Part shown: positions 31,748 through 41,238 of the stretch, piece after piece
Layout: every line of letters begins with the position of its first letter
Position numbering within the stretch: position 1 is the stretch's first letter
Assembly (NCBI GenBank): GCA_902651635.1
Contig: CACRSC010000031.1
Coordinates: forward strand, 1,160,658 to 1,224,657
Length of the DNA: 64,000 nucleotides
Origin: Mastigamoeba balamuthi
Taxonomy: Eukaryota; Evosea; Mastigamoebida; Mastigamoebidae
Direction of reading: 5' to 3'
The notes under the pieces: generated by a model
What the model was told of the DNA's origin: nothing
The model's database searches: none
The model's input: the letters and a program-made list of their open reading frames with translations, nothing else
Position numbers and translations under genes: made by a program

Positions 31748-33859
31748 TTAGATTGATAGTCTGTCACTGCGCGGTACAAGATGATGCTGTAAGCCGTCAG
31801 AAAGAGCTTCGTGGGAAGAGAACGTACTGTTCTTCTTCTTCTTCTGGGGGACGCTGACCTGGCTGTTCCTCTGCTTTGACGAGTGCAGCGTGTCGGTTAT
31901 ATGGCGAAATGTCGGTCGCTGGAGGCTCGAATCCCTCCAGCAGTCTTGCATCAACTCGTAGATTGCCTGGCCACACCCCTCAGGCTTCTCGAGCCTCAAC
32001 CCCTCCGCAACCTTCTGGATGACTTCGTTGTTCTTGAGCTCGCCGTACGGCAGCAACTTCCCCAGAGTGTATATCTCCCACAGAGTGACGCCGAACGACC
32101 AGACATCGCACGCTGATGTGAATACTCCGCGGGCGAACACCTCGGGAGCACTCCAGCGAACTGGTAGCATGTCCGGGACAGTAGGGAGCGCTGACATAGA
32201 CAGGGGCTTGTTCACTGACCGCGCTAGACCGAAGTCAGTAATCTTGACTACGTATGTCCCTTCCTGGACTCGATAAAGGACATTCCGCAAGCTGAGGTCG
32301 CGGTGGACAACACCCTTTGGGGCAGTGAGGCGAGTGCCACGCATGGCCCCTTACCTGCGCGGAAAGGTAGTTCATCCCCGCGGCAATGTCGCTGGCGAAG
32401 TGCAAGAGGTAGTCCGATCCCTTTGGGATTACCCCACTGCGCAGCAGGTCTCCGAGGCACCCTTTGGCCAGCTCCGTGACGATACCCACCGGCTTGATCT
32501 CCGATGTCAGACCCAGGAACTGCAACACACCGCGCGGTCACAATACTGCTCCAGGAAAGGCGTCGTACGAGAACGATGTTCGGGTGCAGAAGCCTTGATA
32601 GTATGGCCGCCTCCTTGGCCAGCATTTCCGAGTCGTCGGTCTCGCGAGCGACCTTGACAGCCACCTGGTACTTCTTGTACTTGGCGCGGAACACCTGAAG
32701 AAACTGAGACAGCGGCACGAAAAGAGTGAAGTGATTACGGTTCCCGCCGAGCCCTGGCCGATCTGTTTTCCCAGCCTCACTCCACGAAGGAACAGGTTCT
32801 TCTGCGCGAGGCCGTCGAGCGACTTGAGGATGGACCTTGCGGACACGGCGGAGATGTCCATGCTCAGCAGGTCGTTCTTCGACAGGGCGGCGAGGTCTGC
32901 AGTGCTCCTGACCTTCTCGTTGGCGAGCACCGCGGCGTAGTGGCCCAGCTGCTTCGTCTGCAGGAACGGCACGATGTCTGCGGGACCATAGGTCAGCAGA
33001 AGAAATCCGGGCGCCTGTCCCCGCTGCGCACCTTCGACATCGCCGAGGCTCAGGGAGGTGGGCGTGGGCCTCGGGGAAGCCCTCTCGTACATGCAGCTGG
33101 ATGGGCCCGCGTCCGCGGACTTGGCGCTCGCCGCAGCCGCCTGGCGGTATGCCGAGGCGACCGACTTGCCAATGGCGTCCGCTAGGGTCTCGAGCATCCC
33201 CAGGACCTCGTCCGAGAGAGCAGAGGGCCTCTTGTCGTTGCACTGTATGAGTCCGACCACTTCGCCACCGGGCGTCTGCGTAGCGGCTGTCAGCTACGTG
33301 GGACAACGTCGCCCAGCCCCCGCATTGGCGAAGAGCAGCGGACTTTGATGGGCAGCATCGCCATCGTCCTGTAGCCCTCCTCGATGCACGTGCCCCGGAT
33401 CCTGCACCCGTACCCCAGCGCCTTGAGCGCCTCGGGCCCGATGGCCGCCGTGTCCCTCGCCACGAACGCCCCGCCGCGTGTGAAGAGCCCCGAGCTCTCG
33501 TCGGTCAGCCCGCAGAGCACGGTGCCGCAGAGGCAGTCGACCCGCACGCCGCAGTTGGGCGCACCCGCGGCGGCGGCGGCGGTGGTGTCGCGGCCGGAGA
33601 GCAGGCTGGACTCGGCCGCGAGGTGGCCGTCGCTGAAGCCGTCGGCTGCGACATAGGGGAAGTCGCGGTCCGAGGAGAGCAGGCGGATGGCGACGGCCTC
33701 GCAGCCGCTCAGGCGGCGCAGCGGCTGCAGCGCGCGCGAGACGCTGCGCTCGGCGACGACGCGCGCGCTGGTGCCCGGCTCCGGCAGGCGCGTCATGGCG
33801 AAACGGCACATTTCGGTGCATATTTCGCGGAGGTCGCGCTCGGCAGAAGAGCTCTGCAT
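31748..33859 (-). CDS. GAF-SAM tyrosine-kinase-like protein kinase
   Basis: At least five exons. The N-terminal part to about residue 200 is a GAF domain (LQPLRRLSGCEAVAIRLLSS and GGEVVGLIQCNDKRPSALSD across an intron). A SAM domain follows (VPFLQTKQLGHYAAVLANEK, LLSMDISAVSARSILKSL). The kinase begins LGKQIGQGSAGTVFRAKY, with VAVKVA (Lys), HRDLSLRNVL, KITDFGLARS and MLPVRWSAPEVF, then DVWSFGVTLWEIYTLG and EGCGQAIYELMQDCWRDS. The HRDLxxRN loop (no Lys) and P-V-R-W-x-A-P-E are hallmarks of the tyrosine kinase group rather than Ser/Thr TKL. It is likely cytosolic with a small-molecule-binding GAF sensor. The start was set at ATG 33859, 25 bp downstream of a GATATC. Confidence 0.88.
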
Positions 33860-33883
33860 GGCGAAAAAGAGCAATGCGGAGAA

Positions 33884-33890
33884 GATATCG
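33884..33890. promoter_or_regulatory. GATATCG element near kinase start
   Basis: GATATCG lies 25 bp upstream of the start codon at 33859 on the minus strand. It is another copy of the recurring element, close enough to be a core promoter or initiator. Confidence 0.3.
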
Positions 33891-34170
33891 CAACAGGGGC
33901 CCCTTTCCCGAGATTTCCAAATCGCAGCCTGACTATAGTGAATCTCAGCAGCAACTGCTTCTCTAAGCTATGTACATTCGTCGGGCTTGGACAATGAATG
34001 CCCAGCAAGTCCCTATCCACTTCAAAGACCAGCCAGGTCAGGCCAAAGATACAATTGATACAATCTCAGATTCCCGCCTTTTTCAGCGCTAACCGCTGAG
34101 CCCAGTTCATGCTCCCGTGCTCAGTCGAGCAAGGTTCCCCGCGCCCATCTCCTATCTTCCTCGAGCCTGA

Positions 34171-34989
34171 CAGCGTCCCGCAGCTGTTCAGGCTCTCCGG
34201 GGCCGCGTCTTCGACGAGGACACAGTGCTGCAGGCGCTGTCTCGGCTGAGGGGTCTCAACGGCGTGGCCCTGCCCCTCCTGCAGGCCGGCGTGCCCCAGC
34301 TCCTCCAGTCCGCGCTGCACGCTCACCCCGACAGCCCCGATGTCGCTACCGCCGTCCTCTGCGCGGTCCCGTCCCTGTGCTTTCAGGTTACCGCCGACGA
34401 CCCGCCGCAAGACACGGCTGTGCTGGTGTCACTGGCGGAGGTTGCCCTGGGCGCCATGCGGACGTTCCCGCAGTCGCCGTTCGTGCAGTACTGGGGCTGC
34501 AGCGCCCTGGTGCGGCTCGCGTACACGGGGCACGCAAGGCTCCCAGTACTGGAGGCGTGCATCGCACAGGGAGCTGTTGTGTGTGTGGTGGGCGCCCTGT
34601 CTCTCGGTCTGGGCTTCAAGGAACTGCCCCCGGCTGCCTGCAGGGTTCTCTCCCTGCTGTGCTCTTGTCTGACCCCAGCTGCGCGCGAGGTGGTGGCGCA
34701 GAGGGGGGCTGTCGAGGTTCTCGTCCGGATGGCGCGAGAGAGCGGCGACGCAAGCCCTGCGACTCTGAATGCCTGCGAAGTACTTGCGGAGCTGAGCAGA
34801 CACGGCGAAACGTCTGTCCTCGCCGCTGTGGCTGCTGCTGGGGCGCCCAGTGTTCTGGCGCGGTTTCTTCCGCAGGGGGATCGGGGTTCGCACTCGCAGG
34901 TCCTGCTGTTCAATTGCGCAGTGACCGTGCTGTGCAGCCTCGTACGGCAGGGCGGGGCCATGTTGAAGTTGGCGTACACACGCCGATGA
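34171..34989 (+). CDS. Armadillo/HEAT-like repeat protein, 5' end unresolved
   Basis: An open frame from 34171 to a stop at 34989 encodes about 270 residues of helical repeats: LSRLRGLNGVALPLLQAGVP, DVATAVLCAVPSLCF, WGCSALVRLAYTGHA, CRVLSLLCSCLTPAARE, TLNACEVLAELSRHGE. The spacing of about 42 residues and the G-x-x-x-x-L-L pattern fit armadillo repeats, which act as protein-binding scaffolds. There is no ATG in frame before the repeats begin, and a TGA lies just upstream at 34168, so an upstream exon is expected (possible acceptor GACAG or CGCAG near 34172-34182). The listed start is therefore only the limit of the open frame. Confidence 0.6.
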   Translation, partial: QRPAAVQALRGRVFDEDTVLQALSRLRGLNGVALPLLQAGVPQLLQSALHAHPDSPDVATAVLCAVPSLCFQVTADDPPQDTAVLVSLAEVALGAMRTFPQSPFVQYWGCSALVRLAYTGHARLPVLEACIAQGAVVCVVGALSLGLGFKELPPAACRVLSLLCSCLTPAAREVVAQRGAVEVLVRMARESGDASPATLNACEVLAELSRHGETSVLAAVAAAGAPSVLARFLPQGDRGSHSQVLLFNCAVTVLCSLVRQGGAMLKLAYTRR

Positions 34990-35366
34990 CACAATACGGG
35001 ATAGGGCCTCAGGCATTTTAATCGCGCGTGATTTCCGCTCGAACCCGGTACGGAACGGATGTCCCCGGAAATCACGGGTCTTGAAATTTCCCTCGGCGGT
35101 CGCGCAGAGCCCGCGCCCAGCGGGCAGCCATCGCGTTGAGCGCGACGAGCGTACTCGCGCTCCGACAGCGCGGGCGCCTGCTATGCACCGTACCGTTCTG
35201 GTCGATTCCGCAGGACGACAGAAAATGCGATCTGCGAACCGGACTGCACCAATACCTTTGCTTTCGAGAACGACACGTGGATCGACGACGTCACGGGTCA
35301 GGTGAAAGACACACAATACAATCGGTGCCGGCGGTTCTCTGGGGGGTGGCGGTTTTTTCCCCCCTC
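34990..35366. other. Intergenic between convergent genes
   Basis: The stretch lies between the 3' ends of the armadillo-like gene and the second SDR. I see no gene, repeat or RNA in it. Confidence 0.45.
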
Positions 35367-36706
35367 TCAGCTCTTCTTCGCAACGGCCACGGCCCGTCTG
35401 GCGTTAAGGGCCGTGTAGTCGGGGAACGCTCCCGACCAGAGCAGCCTGCGGGCGATCGTGGCCATCAGGTCGCCCCCGAGCACCTTGGACCCGCACCTCG
35501 CGAGCCACGACAGCGCGCCCGTGTCGAGCGTCGCCACGCCGGCCCTGCCGAGGGCGCAGAGCGCGTCGTCGACGACGGCGTGCGGGGGCTGCGAGAGCAC
35601 CAGCGCGGGGCCCAGCGCGGTGACGGCGGGCAGCGGGTCGTAGAAGCGCGTGCCCGTGACGGCGCCCGGCAGCACGGCCAGCACGTCGACCGCGTGCTCG
35701 CGGGCGGCCATCGAGAGCGACCGCGCGAACGACTCGAGGAACGCCTTGCACGCGCAGTAGGGCTCGCTGAGCGCCATCGGTATGAACGCCATCGCCGACG
35801 ACGTGAACACAATCTGCCCAGACAAGGCAACGCGGAGGAAGCGCAGGTGAGCCAACAGAAGAAGACCTGCCGGCAGGTGCCCTGCCTGCCCTTGCCATCT
35901 TGGGAACGCCCAAGCCGTGGATAGCCCCAGCGAGATCGCGTGTGCGAGAGTGAGGGTGGGTGGGTGGGTGGGTCTTCTCTGGTGGGGTCGCTCACAGCGC
36001 CGGGGAGGTGCTTCTGGACGAGCAGCGTGTAGTAGTGGCGCGCGATCTGGGCGTGGCTGGTGGCGTTGAGCGTCAGGAAGTGCTCCAGCGAGTCCTCGCT
36101 CGTCGCGTGCAGCGCCAGGATGCCCCCGCAGCCCGCGTTGCTGACGACCACCTGCACGTCGATGTCTGCGCCCGCCCGTCGTCGTCGTCGCCACCGCCGC
36201 CGTTGGTAATCAGCGCAGGGGGCAGGGACCCAGGGGGAGAGTGCGGGGGGGTGTGAGACCTGCCGTGGCAGCGCGCAGCTGGTCGAGGTAGCCGGGCGCA
36301 GAGAGGTCGACGGCGACGCAGCGGAACGTGCGCTCGGGGAACTCGTCCTCGAGCTCCTTCTGGGCCTTCCTGAGCAGCTGGTCGCTCTGCGCAGCCACCA
36401 CCACATCTACGCCTGCGCAGCAACGACGCTCAGACCGACCGCGCAGGCAAGAGCAGGGAGAAGGGGGCAGCATGAGGCGAGGGTGGCGGTGCCTTGGGAG
36501 GCCAGGCGCTTGGCGAAGAGGAGGCCGAGGCCCGAGGAGCCGCCGGTGACGAGGGCCCAGCGGGCGCCGTAGAGCGCGCGGACGTTCTGCGGGCGGCGGA
36601 CGAGGCGCGAGACGAGGGCCAGCGGCACAAAGTACGCCAGCAGCGTCACGGCGGCGCTCAGGGCCAGCAGCCACACGAGCAACTGCGGCACCTCACAGAG
36701 TTGCAT
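35367..36706 (-). CDS. Membrane-anchored SDR (17-beta-HSD12/ketoacyl reductase type)
   Basis: Four exons. Exon 1 (36706-36493) encodes a hydrophobic N terminus (LVWLLALSAAVTLLAYFVPL) and the Rossmann motif VTGGSSGLG. Exon 2 begins GVDVVVAAQS, exon 3 has DIDVQVVVSNAGCGG (NAG motif), and exon 4 has VFTSSAMAF (catalytic Ser) and YCACK (Tyr-x-x-x-Lys). Conserved sequence on both sides fixes the first intron at 36492-36413, which starts with GC (GCACCG) rather than GT. The N-terminal anchor and motif order resemble ER 3-ketoacyl-CoA reductases and 17-beta-HSD12, but the substrate is uncertain. This is the second anchored SDR in the window; it is divergent from POC1, with a tRNA gene between. Confidence 0.85.
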
Positions 36707-36793
36707 GCCGTTGCGCTGCCGGGGCAAAACAAACAACCACACTTGGCTGTCTTTCAACTTGGGCATCGAATCCAGTCAAAAAGAAGGTAAAAT

Positions 36794-36866
36794 TGGTGCT
36801 TCCAGGGATCGAACCTGGGACCTTCGCGTTATCAGCACGACGCGCTACCGACTACGCTAAAGCACC
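36794..36866 (-). tRNA. tRNA-Ile, anticodon GAU
   Basis: The 73-nt cloverleaf is complete: acceptor GGTGCTT/AAGCACC with discriminator A, D arm with A14, GG18-19 and A21, anticodon stem TCGTG/CGCGA, loop CTGATAA, 5-nt variable loop, T arm CCAGG-TTCGATC-CCTGG. The anticodon (positions 34-36) reads GAT, so it decodes AUC/AUU. The A box (TAGCGTAGTCGG) and B box (GGTTCGATCC) fit RNA polymerase III promoters. There is no intron and no encoded CCA. A TTTT run follows within 5 nt downstream, a likely Pol III terminator. Most eukaryotic nuclear tRNA-Ile genes use AAU, so GAU is unusual. Confidence 0.95.
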
Positions 36867-36879
36867 ATTCACATCCTAT

Positions 36880-36885
36880 GATATA
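36880..36885. promoter_or_regulatory. GATATA element upstream of POC1
   Basis: CTATGATATACC lies between the tRNA 5' end and the POC1 start. It is a weak match to the recurring element and may act as a TATA-like site. Confidence 0.22.
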
Positions 36886-36968
36886 CCAAACGAGCAGTCT
36901 GCATCGGTCTGACGTTGCCCAAGATTTTTTTAGGCTGAGGGATTCGCGCCAGTAGTGATCCCCCCCGT

Positions 36969-38655
36969 ATGGCCTCCGAGCAGGACCCGTGTCTGGAGCG
37001 CAGCTTCCGGGGCCACAAGGGCGCCGTCACGGGCGTCTCGTTCGCGCCGTCGATGCGCCAGCTGGCGACGTCCTCTGCCGACTCGTGCGTGCTGCTCTGG
37101 GGGCTGCACCCGCAGCTCCGCGCCTTCCGCTTTGTCGGCCACCGCGCGCCCGTCTCGGCGCTCTCGTTCAGCCCCACCGGCCACCTGCTCGCCTCGGCCT
37201 CGCTCGACCACACCGTCCGCCTCTGGATCCCCAACGTGTGCGTCGCCAGACCCGCTCGGCTGCTCTGTTTGCGCTGTGTGACGCGTCGCCCCTGCGCTCT
37301 CGCAGGCGCGGGGAGTCGACCGTTCTCAAGGCGCACAACGCGCCCATACGCGGCGTGGACTGGTCGCGCAACGGGCGGTACCTCGTGACGTGCTCGGACG
37401 ACAAGACGGCCAAGGTGTGGGCCGTGCAGGGCCTGCGCTTCGAGTGCACGCTGGCGGGCCACGCCAACTGGGTGCGCTCTGCCCGCTGGTCGCACGACGG
37501 CCGCAGCGTCGCCACCGCCAGCGACGACCGCACCGTCAAGCTCTGGGACTTCGAGCGCCGCTTCTGCACCCACACGCTCGCCGAGCACACGTCGTACGCC
37601 CCGGGGGGGAGGAGGGGTCCGGGGGGAGGGAGGAGGGCCCCCCGGAGGCGTTGGTTCTCTGACACCGCGACGGCGACGACGACGGGCGACTGCTGCGTGC
37701 GCTCTCGACAGCGAAGTCGGCTGCGTGGCGTGCAGCCCGGTGGAGGGCGTGGTGGCCGCGGGGGCGCGGGACGGCGTCGTCAACGTGTGGGACGCGCGGG
37801 CGGCGAGGCTGACGCAGCACTACGGCGGCGCGCACGCGGGGGCGGTCAACAGCGTAGAGTTCCACGCGGGGGGCCACTACGTGCTAACGGCCTCGGACGA
37901 CGCCACGCTCAAGGTGTGGGACCTGAGGGCGGGGCACCTCTTCTACACGCTGCACGGCCACGAGGGCCCCGTGGTCCACGCGAGGTTCTCGCCCGAGGGC
38001 GACTACTTCGCCAGCGGGGGCGTCGACAAGATGGTGATGATCTGGCGCACCAACTTCGACAGGAACGGCGCAGCAGACGGCAGCCAGCCCGCTCTCGCGC
38101 AGGGCGACCAGCCCCGCAGGTCTATCTACCTGCCGCCTGGCCAGAGGACCCCTCGCCAGGGACCGCAGGCAGCGCCCCAGGCCAGGGCACCCCCTGCTCC
38201 CGCGTCAGCGCCCCTGTCGCACAGGCAGCAGCAGCAAGTGGCGACTCCGCGAGCGCCTCTACAGGGCAGTCGCTCGCTCAGCCCTGCGCGCGACGCTCCT
38301 GCCTCCGAGCCCACTCCCAGCGGTGCGGGTGCGGCATACCAGCCGGGCTCCAGGCGCATGCCACTGCCCCGGCCCCAGCCCGCCGGACTGCAAGGGGCCG
38401 AGCACCAGCAGCAACAGCAGCAGCAGCAGCAGCAGACACCGCGGTGGCTCGAGGAGGCAATAGAGTCGATCGTTGCCAAGGTAGGAGGGCGCGTAACGCG
38501 CGACGTTGGGGCGCTGCTGGTGCTGGGGAACTCACTCGCACGCTTTGCCGGGGCAGATGGAGATCATGACGCAGACACTCAGCATGATCGACGAGAGGCT
38601 GGGCGCTGTGGAGGACAAGACGCGCGAGCTCGACGCCAGATTAACGCGCAGGTGA
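36969..38655 (+). CDS. POC1: POC1 centriolar protein (WD40 + POC1 coiled coil)
   Basis: Four exons. The WD40 propeller opens LERSFRGHKGAVTGV and continues SADSCVLLWGLHPQLRAFRF, LASASLDHTVRLWIPNV, then after an intron RGESTVLKAHNAPIRGVDW, DDKTAKVWAVQG, DDRTVKLWDFERRF and, after a second intron at about 37592-37712, EVGCVACSP, LHGHEGPVVHARFSPEGDYF and WRTNFD. A P/Q-rich linker with a CAG-encoded Q run follows. The C terminus, joined over an intron near 38480-38554, reads IESIVAKMEIMTQTLSMIDE, matching the conserved POC1 C-terminal coiled coil. The nearly line-by-line match to animal POC1 makes the assignment firm. POC1 localises to centriole/basal-body microtubules and stabilises them. Confidence 0.95.
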
Positions 38656-38815
38656 ACGCGCAGGTGAACGCCGCCCGTGGTGGGCGGCATTGCCGTTGCA
38701 GAGAGGGGCCGCTTGTTCTCCCGAGTGAAGCAAAACATCTGTCTTATTACCGCTCCGCTCGGGACGACCGCACGCGAGCGGTGACGCTATTCCGCACGCG
38801 CAGGGCGCGCAGGCA

Positions 38816-40754
38816 TCACGAGTCCAGCGGGAACAGGGTGATGCGAGACCGCTCGAGGATCCTGTGGGCAAAGCTCGTGCTCGACAGTTTGTCGGTCTCG
38901 AACGCCCTGTTCCACAGGTGCACGGCGGTCGAGCTGTTGATCACCTCTGCGAACAGGTCCTCGTGCGCGTTGACCACGTACTCCCTCGCCTGCCTCCACG
39001 ACGTGGGCTGCAACCTGCCGACCCTGCTCGGTACGCAGGACAGGTCGGGATCGCTCCCCCTCTCGATCTCCCTTCTCCTGGTTCTGTACACGTACGTCAC
39101 CGTGTGCGGTCCGTTGCAGCTCCAGCACCGGCTCTTGTAGTTCCTGCTGATGCGCTCGAGCGCGTACAGAGGGAACTTGTTCCCCTTGTCAAAGGACAGG
39201 AACGCGTTGTTAAGGGAGAAGCTGGAGAACGGGGGGCTGTGCCCCGTGTGTCGCGAGATGACCGGCGGGTCGACCGTCTTCCACGGAGGCGGCCCTCCGA
39301 TCTGGGGCCCCACGTTTGTGCACGTCGTGTTGGTAGCCGGCTCGCCGTCGCTCCCCAGCTCGCGCAGGAACACGTAGTCCGTGTCCGTGTACGTACCGCC
39401 GTACATGTAGAGCAGCGCCAGGCGGAGCCAGTCGGCGTAGTGCGCGTACCAGTATTTCCCCGAGCGCCACTTGCTCATCTGGGCGACCCAGGGGGCCGTC
39501 GCCGGTATGCGTTGCGCGATGGTGGCCGGCGACGGCCTGCCCACCCGCACGTTGTGGCCGTAGTACCACAGCTCGGAGAACCACCACGCCGGGAGCTCCT
39601 CCGAGTACACGCAGACGCAGGCGTCGCGGTGGTGCCGCAGCACGCTCTCGATGGACCTCAGCTGGACCACCGTGAACGTGCTCGGCTTGGTCGACCACAC
39701 CTGGAAGAACCTCTGGGCAAGCAGCAGCGGCGTCAGCAGGGCAGTGGGGCGCCTCCCCAGAGGAAGCATCGCCTTACCCTGCCGAGGCACGGCCTGGCCC
39801 CGCATTCCCACCGCTCGCCGAGGGCCTCCTGGGCCCGCGTGTCGTTGAGCGCTGCGCTCAGGGCCTCGATTCCCGCCCTCTCGCGGGCCGACGTGCCGAG
39901 CGTCACGCGCACGTCGTCCACTCGCACGCCGGACGGCCCCTCTGCGTACAGGGCCACGCGCACCGTGTCGAAGGGCGCGGCGACCTCGATCGTCGTCCAC
40001 GAGGCGCGCCAGTCTGCCTCGGTCGCGGGCGCGAGGTCGACCTGGGCTGCTGCGACTTCCCTGCCCGCGCTGTCGCTGAGCGTCACGTTGGCGACGCCCA
40101 GCCGGCGTGAAGTGCGCCCCCTGCGCCCGTGCGGCCGCGACCACACGACGAGGAGCACGGCGGTCCGACCCTCGGCAGCGGCGGCCAGGTGGACCGTCTG
40201 CACGGCCGCACCCCAGCGGGGCAGCACAGCGCACGAGACGGCGTTGGCGGCGTTGCGCCGAGTGAACGAGCCCGTGCGGCCGAGGGACCGCTGCACGCTG
40301 AACCCCGCGCCCGCAGCGGTCCACGGGCTGTCGGCGACCGACGCCACGTCGAACGACCCGTCAGCGATGACGTTGTCCTGCAAAGCGACTGCGGCGGTGC
40401 GGTTATCAGTTATCAGTGCACTTTTCCGCTTTTTCTCGGAAAGATGCAGCTTCGTGACTGTACACCCGAGCTGATTGCCACCGGGGAAACGGACGCACAG
40501 GGGCGGACGTGTGGCGTGGCAACGTCCGTGCGGGCCCTGGCTGCTGCGAGCAGTGCGTGGGCGCTGCTGGCGTAGTCCAGGGGCGGCGCGGGCAGGTCCG
40601 TTCCGGGGAACTGCGAGGAGGAGAGGTCCCAGGAGAGCAGGGCCACCGAGAGGGCAGCGGCGAAGGCGAGGAGGAGCACAGTGCGCGGCCCTGCACGGCA
40701 CCCGCACGAGGGCTCTGTGCCCGGCTGCGGCAACGGCTGCAGCGGGTCCGGCAT
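38816..40754 (-). CDS. Type II membrane glycosyltransferase with DXD motif (GT32/A4GALT-like)
   Basis: Three or more exons. The N terminus has a short cytosolic tail and a signal anchor (TVLLLAFAAALSVALLSW), as in Golgi transferases. A beta-rich, possibly carbohydrate-binding region of about 150 residues follows (NVIADGSFDVASVADSPWTA, SWTTIEVAAPFDTVRVALY). The catalytic part has ADWLRLALLYMYGGTYTDTD, where YGGTYTDTD is the DXD nucleotide-sugar/metal site of the Gly_transf_sug family, plus LNNAFLSFDKG. The C terminus is NAHEDLFAEVINSSTAVHLW. The family transfers galactose, GlcNAc or mannose in an alpha linkage; the donor here is unknown. One intron near 39716-39780 joins ARPCLGR to RFFQVWSTKP. 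Confidence 0.82.
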
Positions 40755-41238
40755 GTGAAAGGAGGGCGGGGTGTGCCTCGCAGGCGGTGTGGTGTGTTCG
40801 GGGATTGCGGGTCCGCACAGCAGTGCTGCGAAAAACGTGTGGAGACAGAGAAAGCCAAAAGGGACAATCCAAACAAAACGTCACGTCGCCGAGCAAATCC
40901 GTCTCCCACTGGGCAGAATCTTGCAGCGAAAACGGCCATTTCTATGACCCGTTGACGTGCCATTGCCATCCCGCCCGGACGAGACGCGGTTTCGAGGAAG
41001 ACGTGGTCCGGAAACCAACTTGCGCTACACAACTTGCTGAATAACCGAATCACCGGGCGCCTCGTGACCACGGGACTGGGGGGAAAAACTGGACCGTCGG
41101 TTGGGCCTAGTGCTTAGTGCTGGGGCAGCCCAACTTCCCCCCGTGTGCTATCAACAATTGAGTCTATTTACTATGCATAGTTGTGCCGAGAGGGTCCCCG
41201 CAGACCTGTCACCCACGCAAGGCGACCCACAGCCGTGC
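40755..41238. other. Intergenic
   Basis: The stretch lies between the glycosyltransferase start and the 3' end of the cyclin gene. It contains AT-richer patches and no supported gene. Confidence 0.45.
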
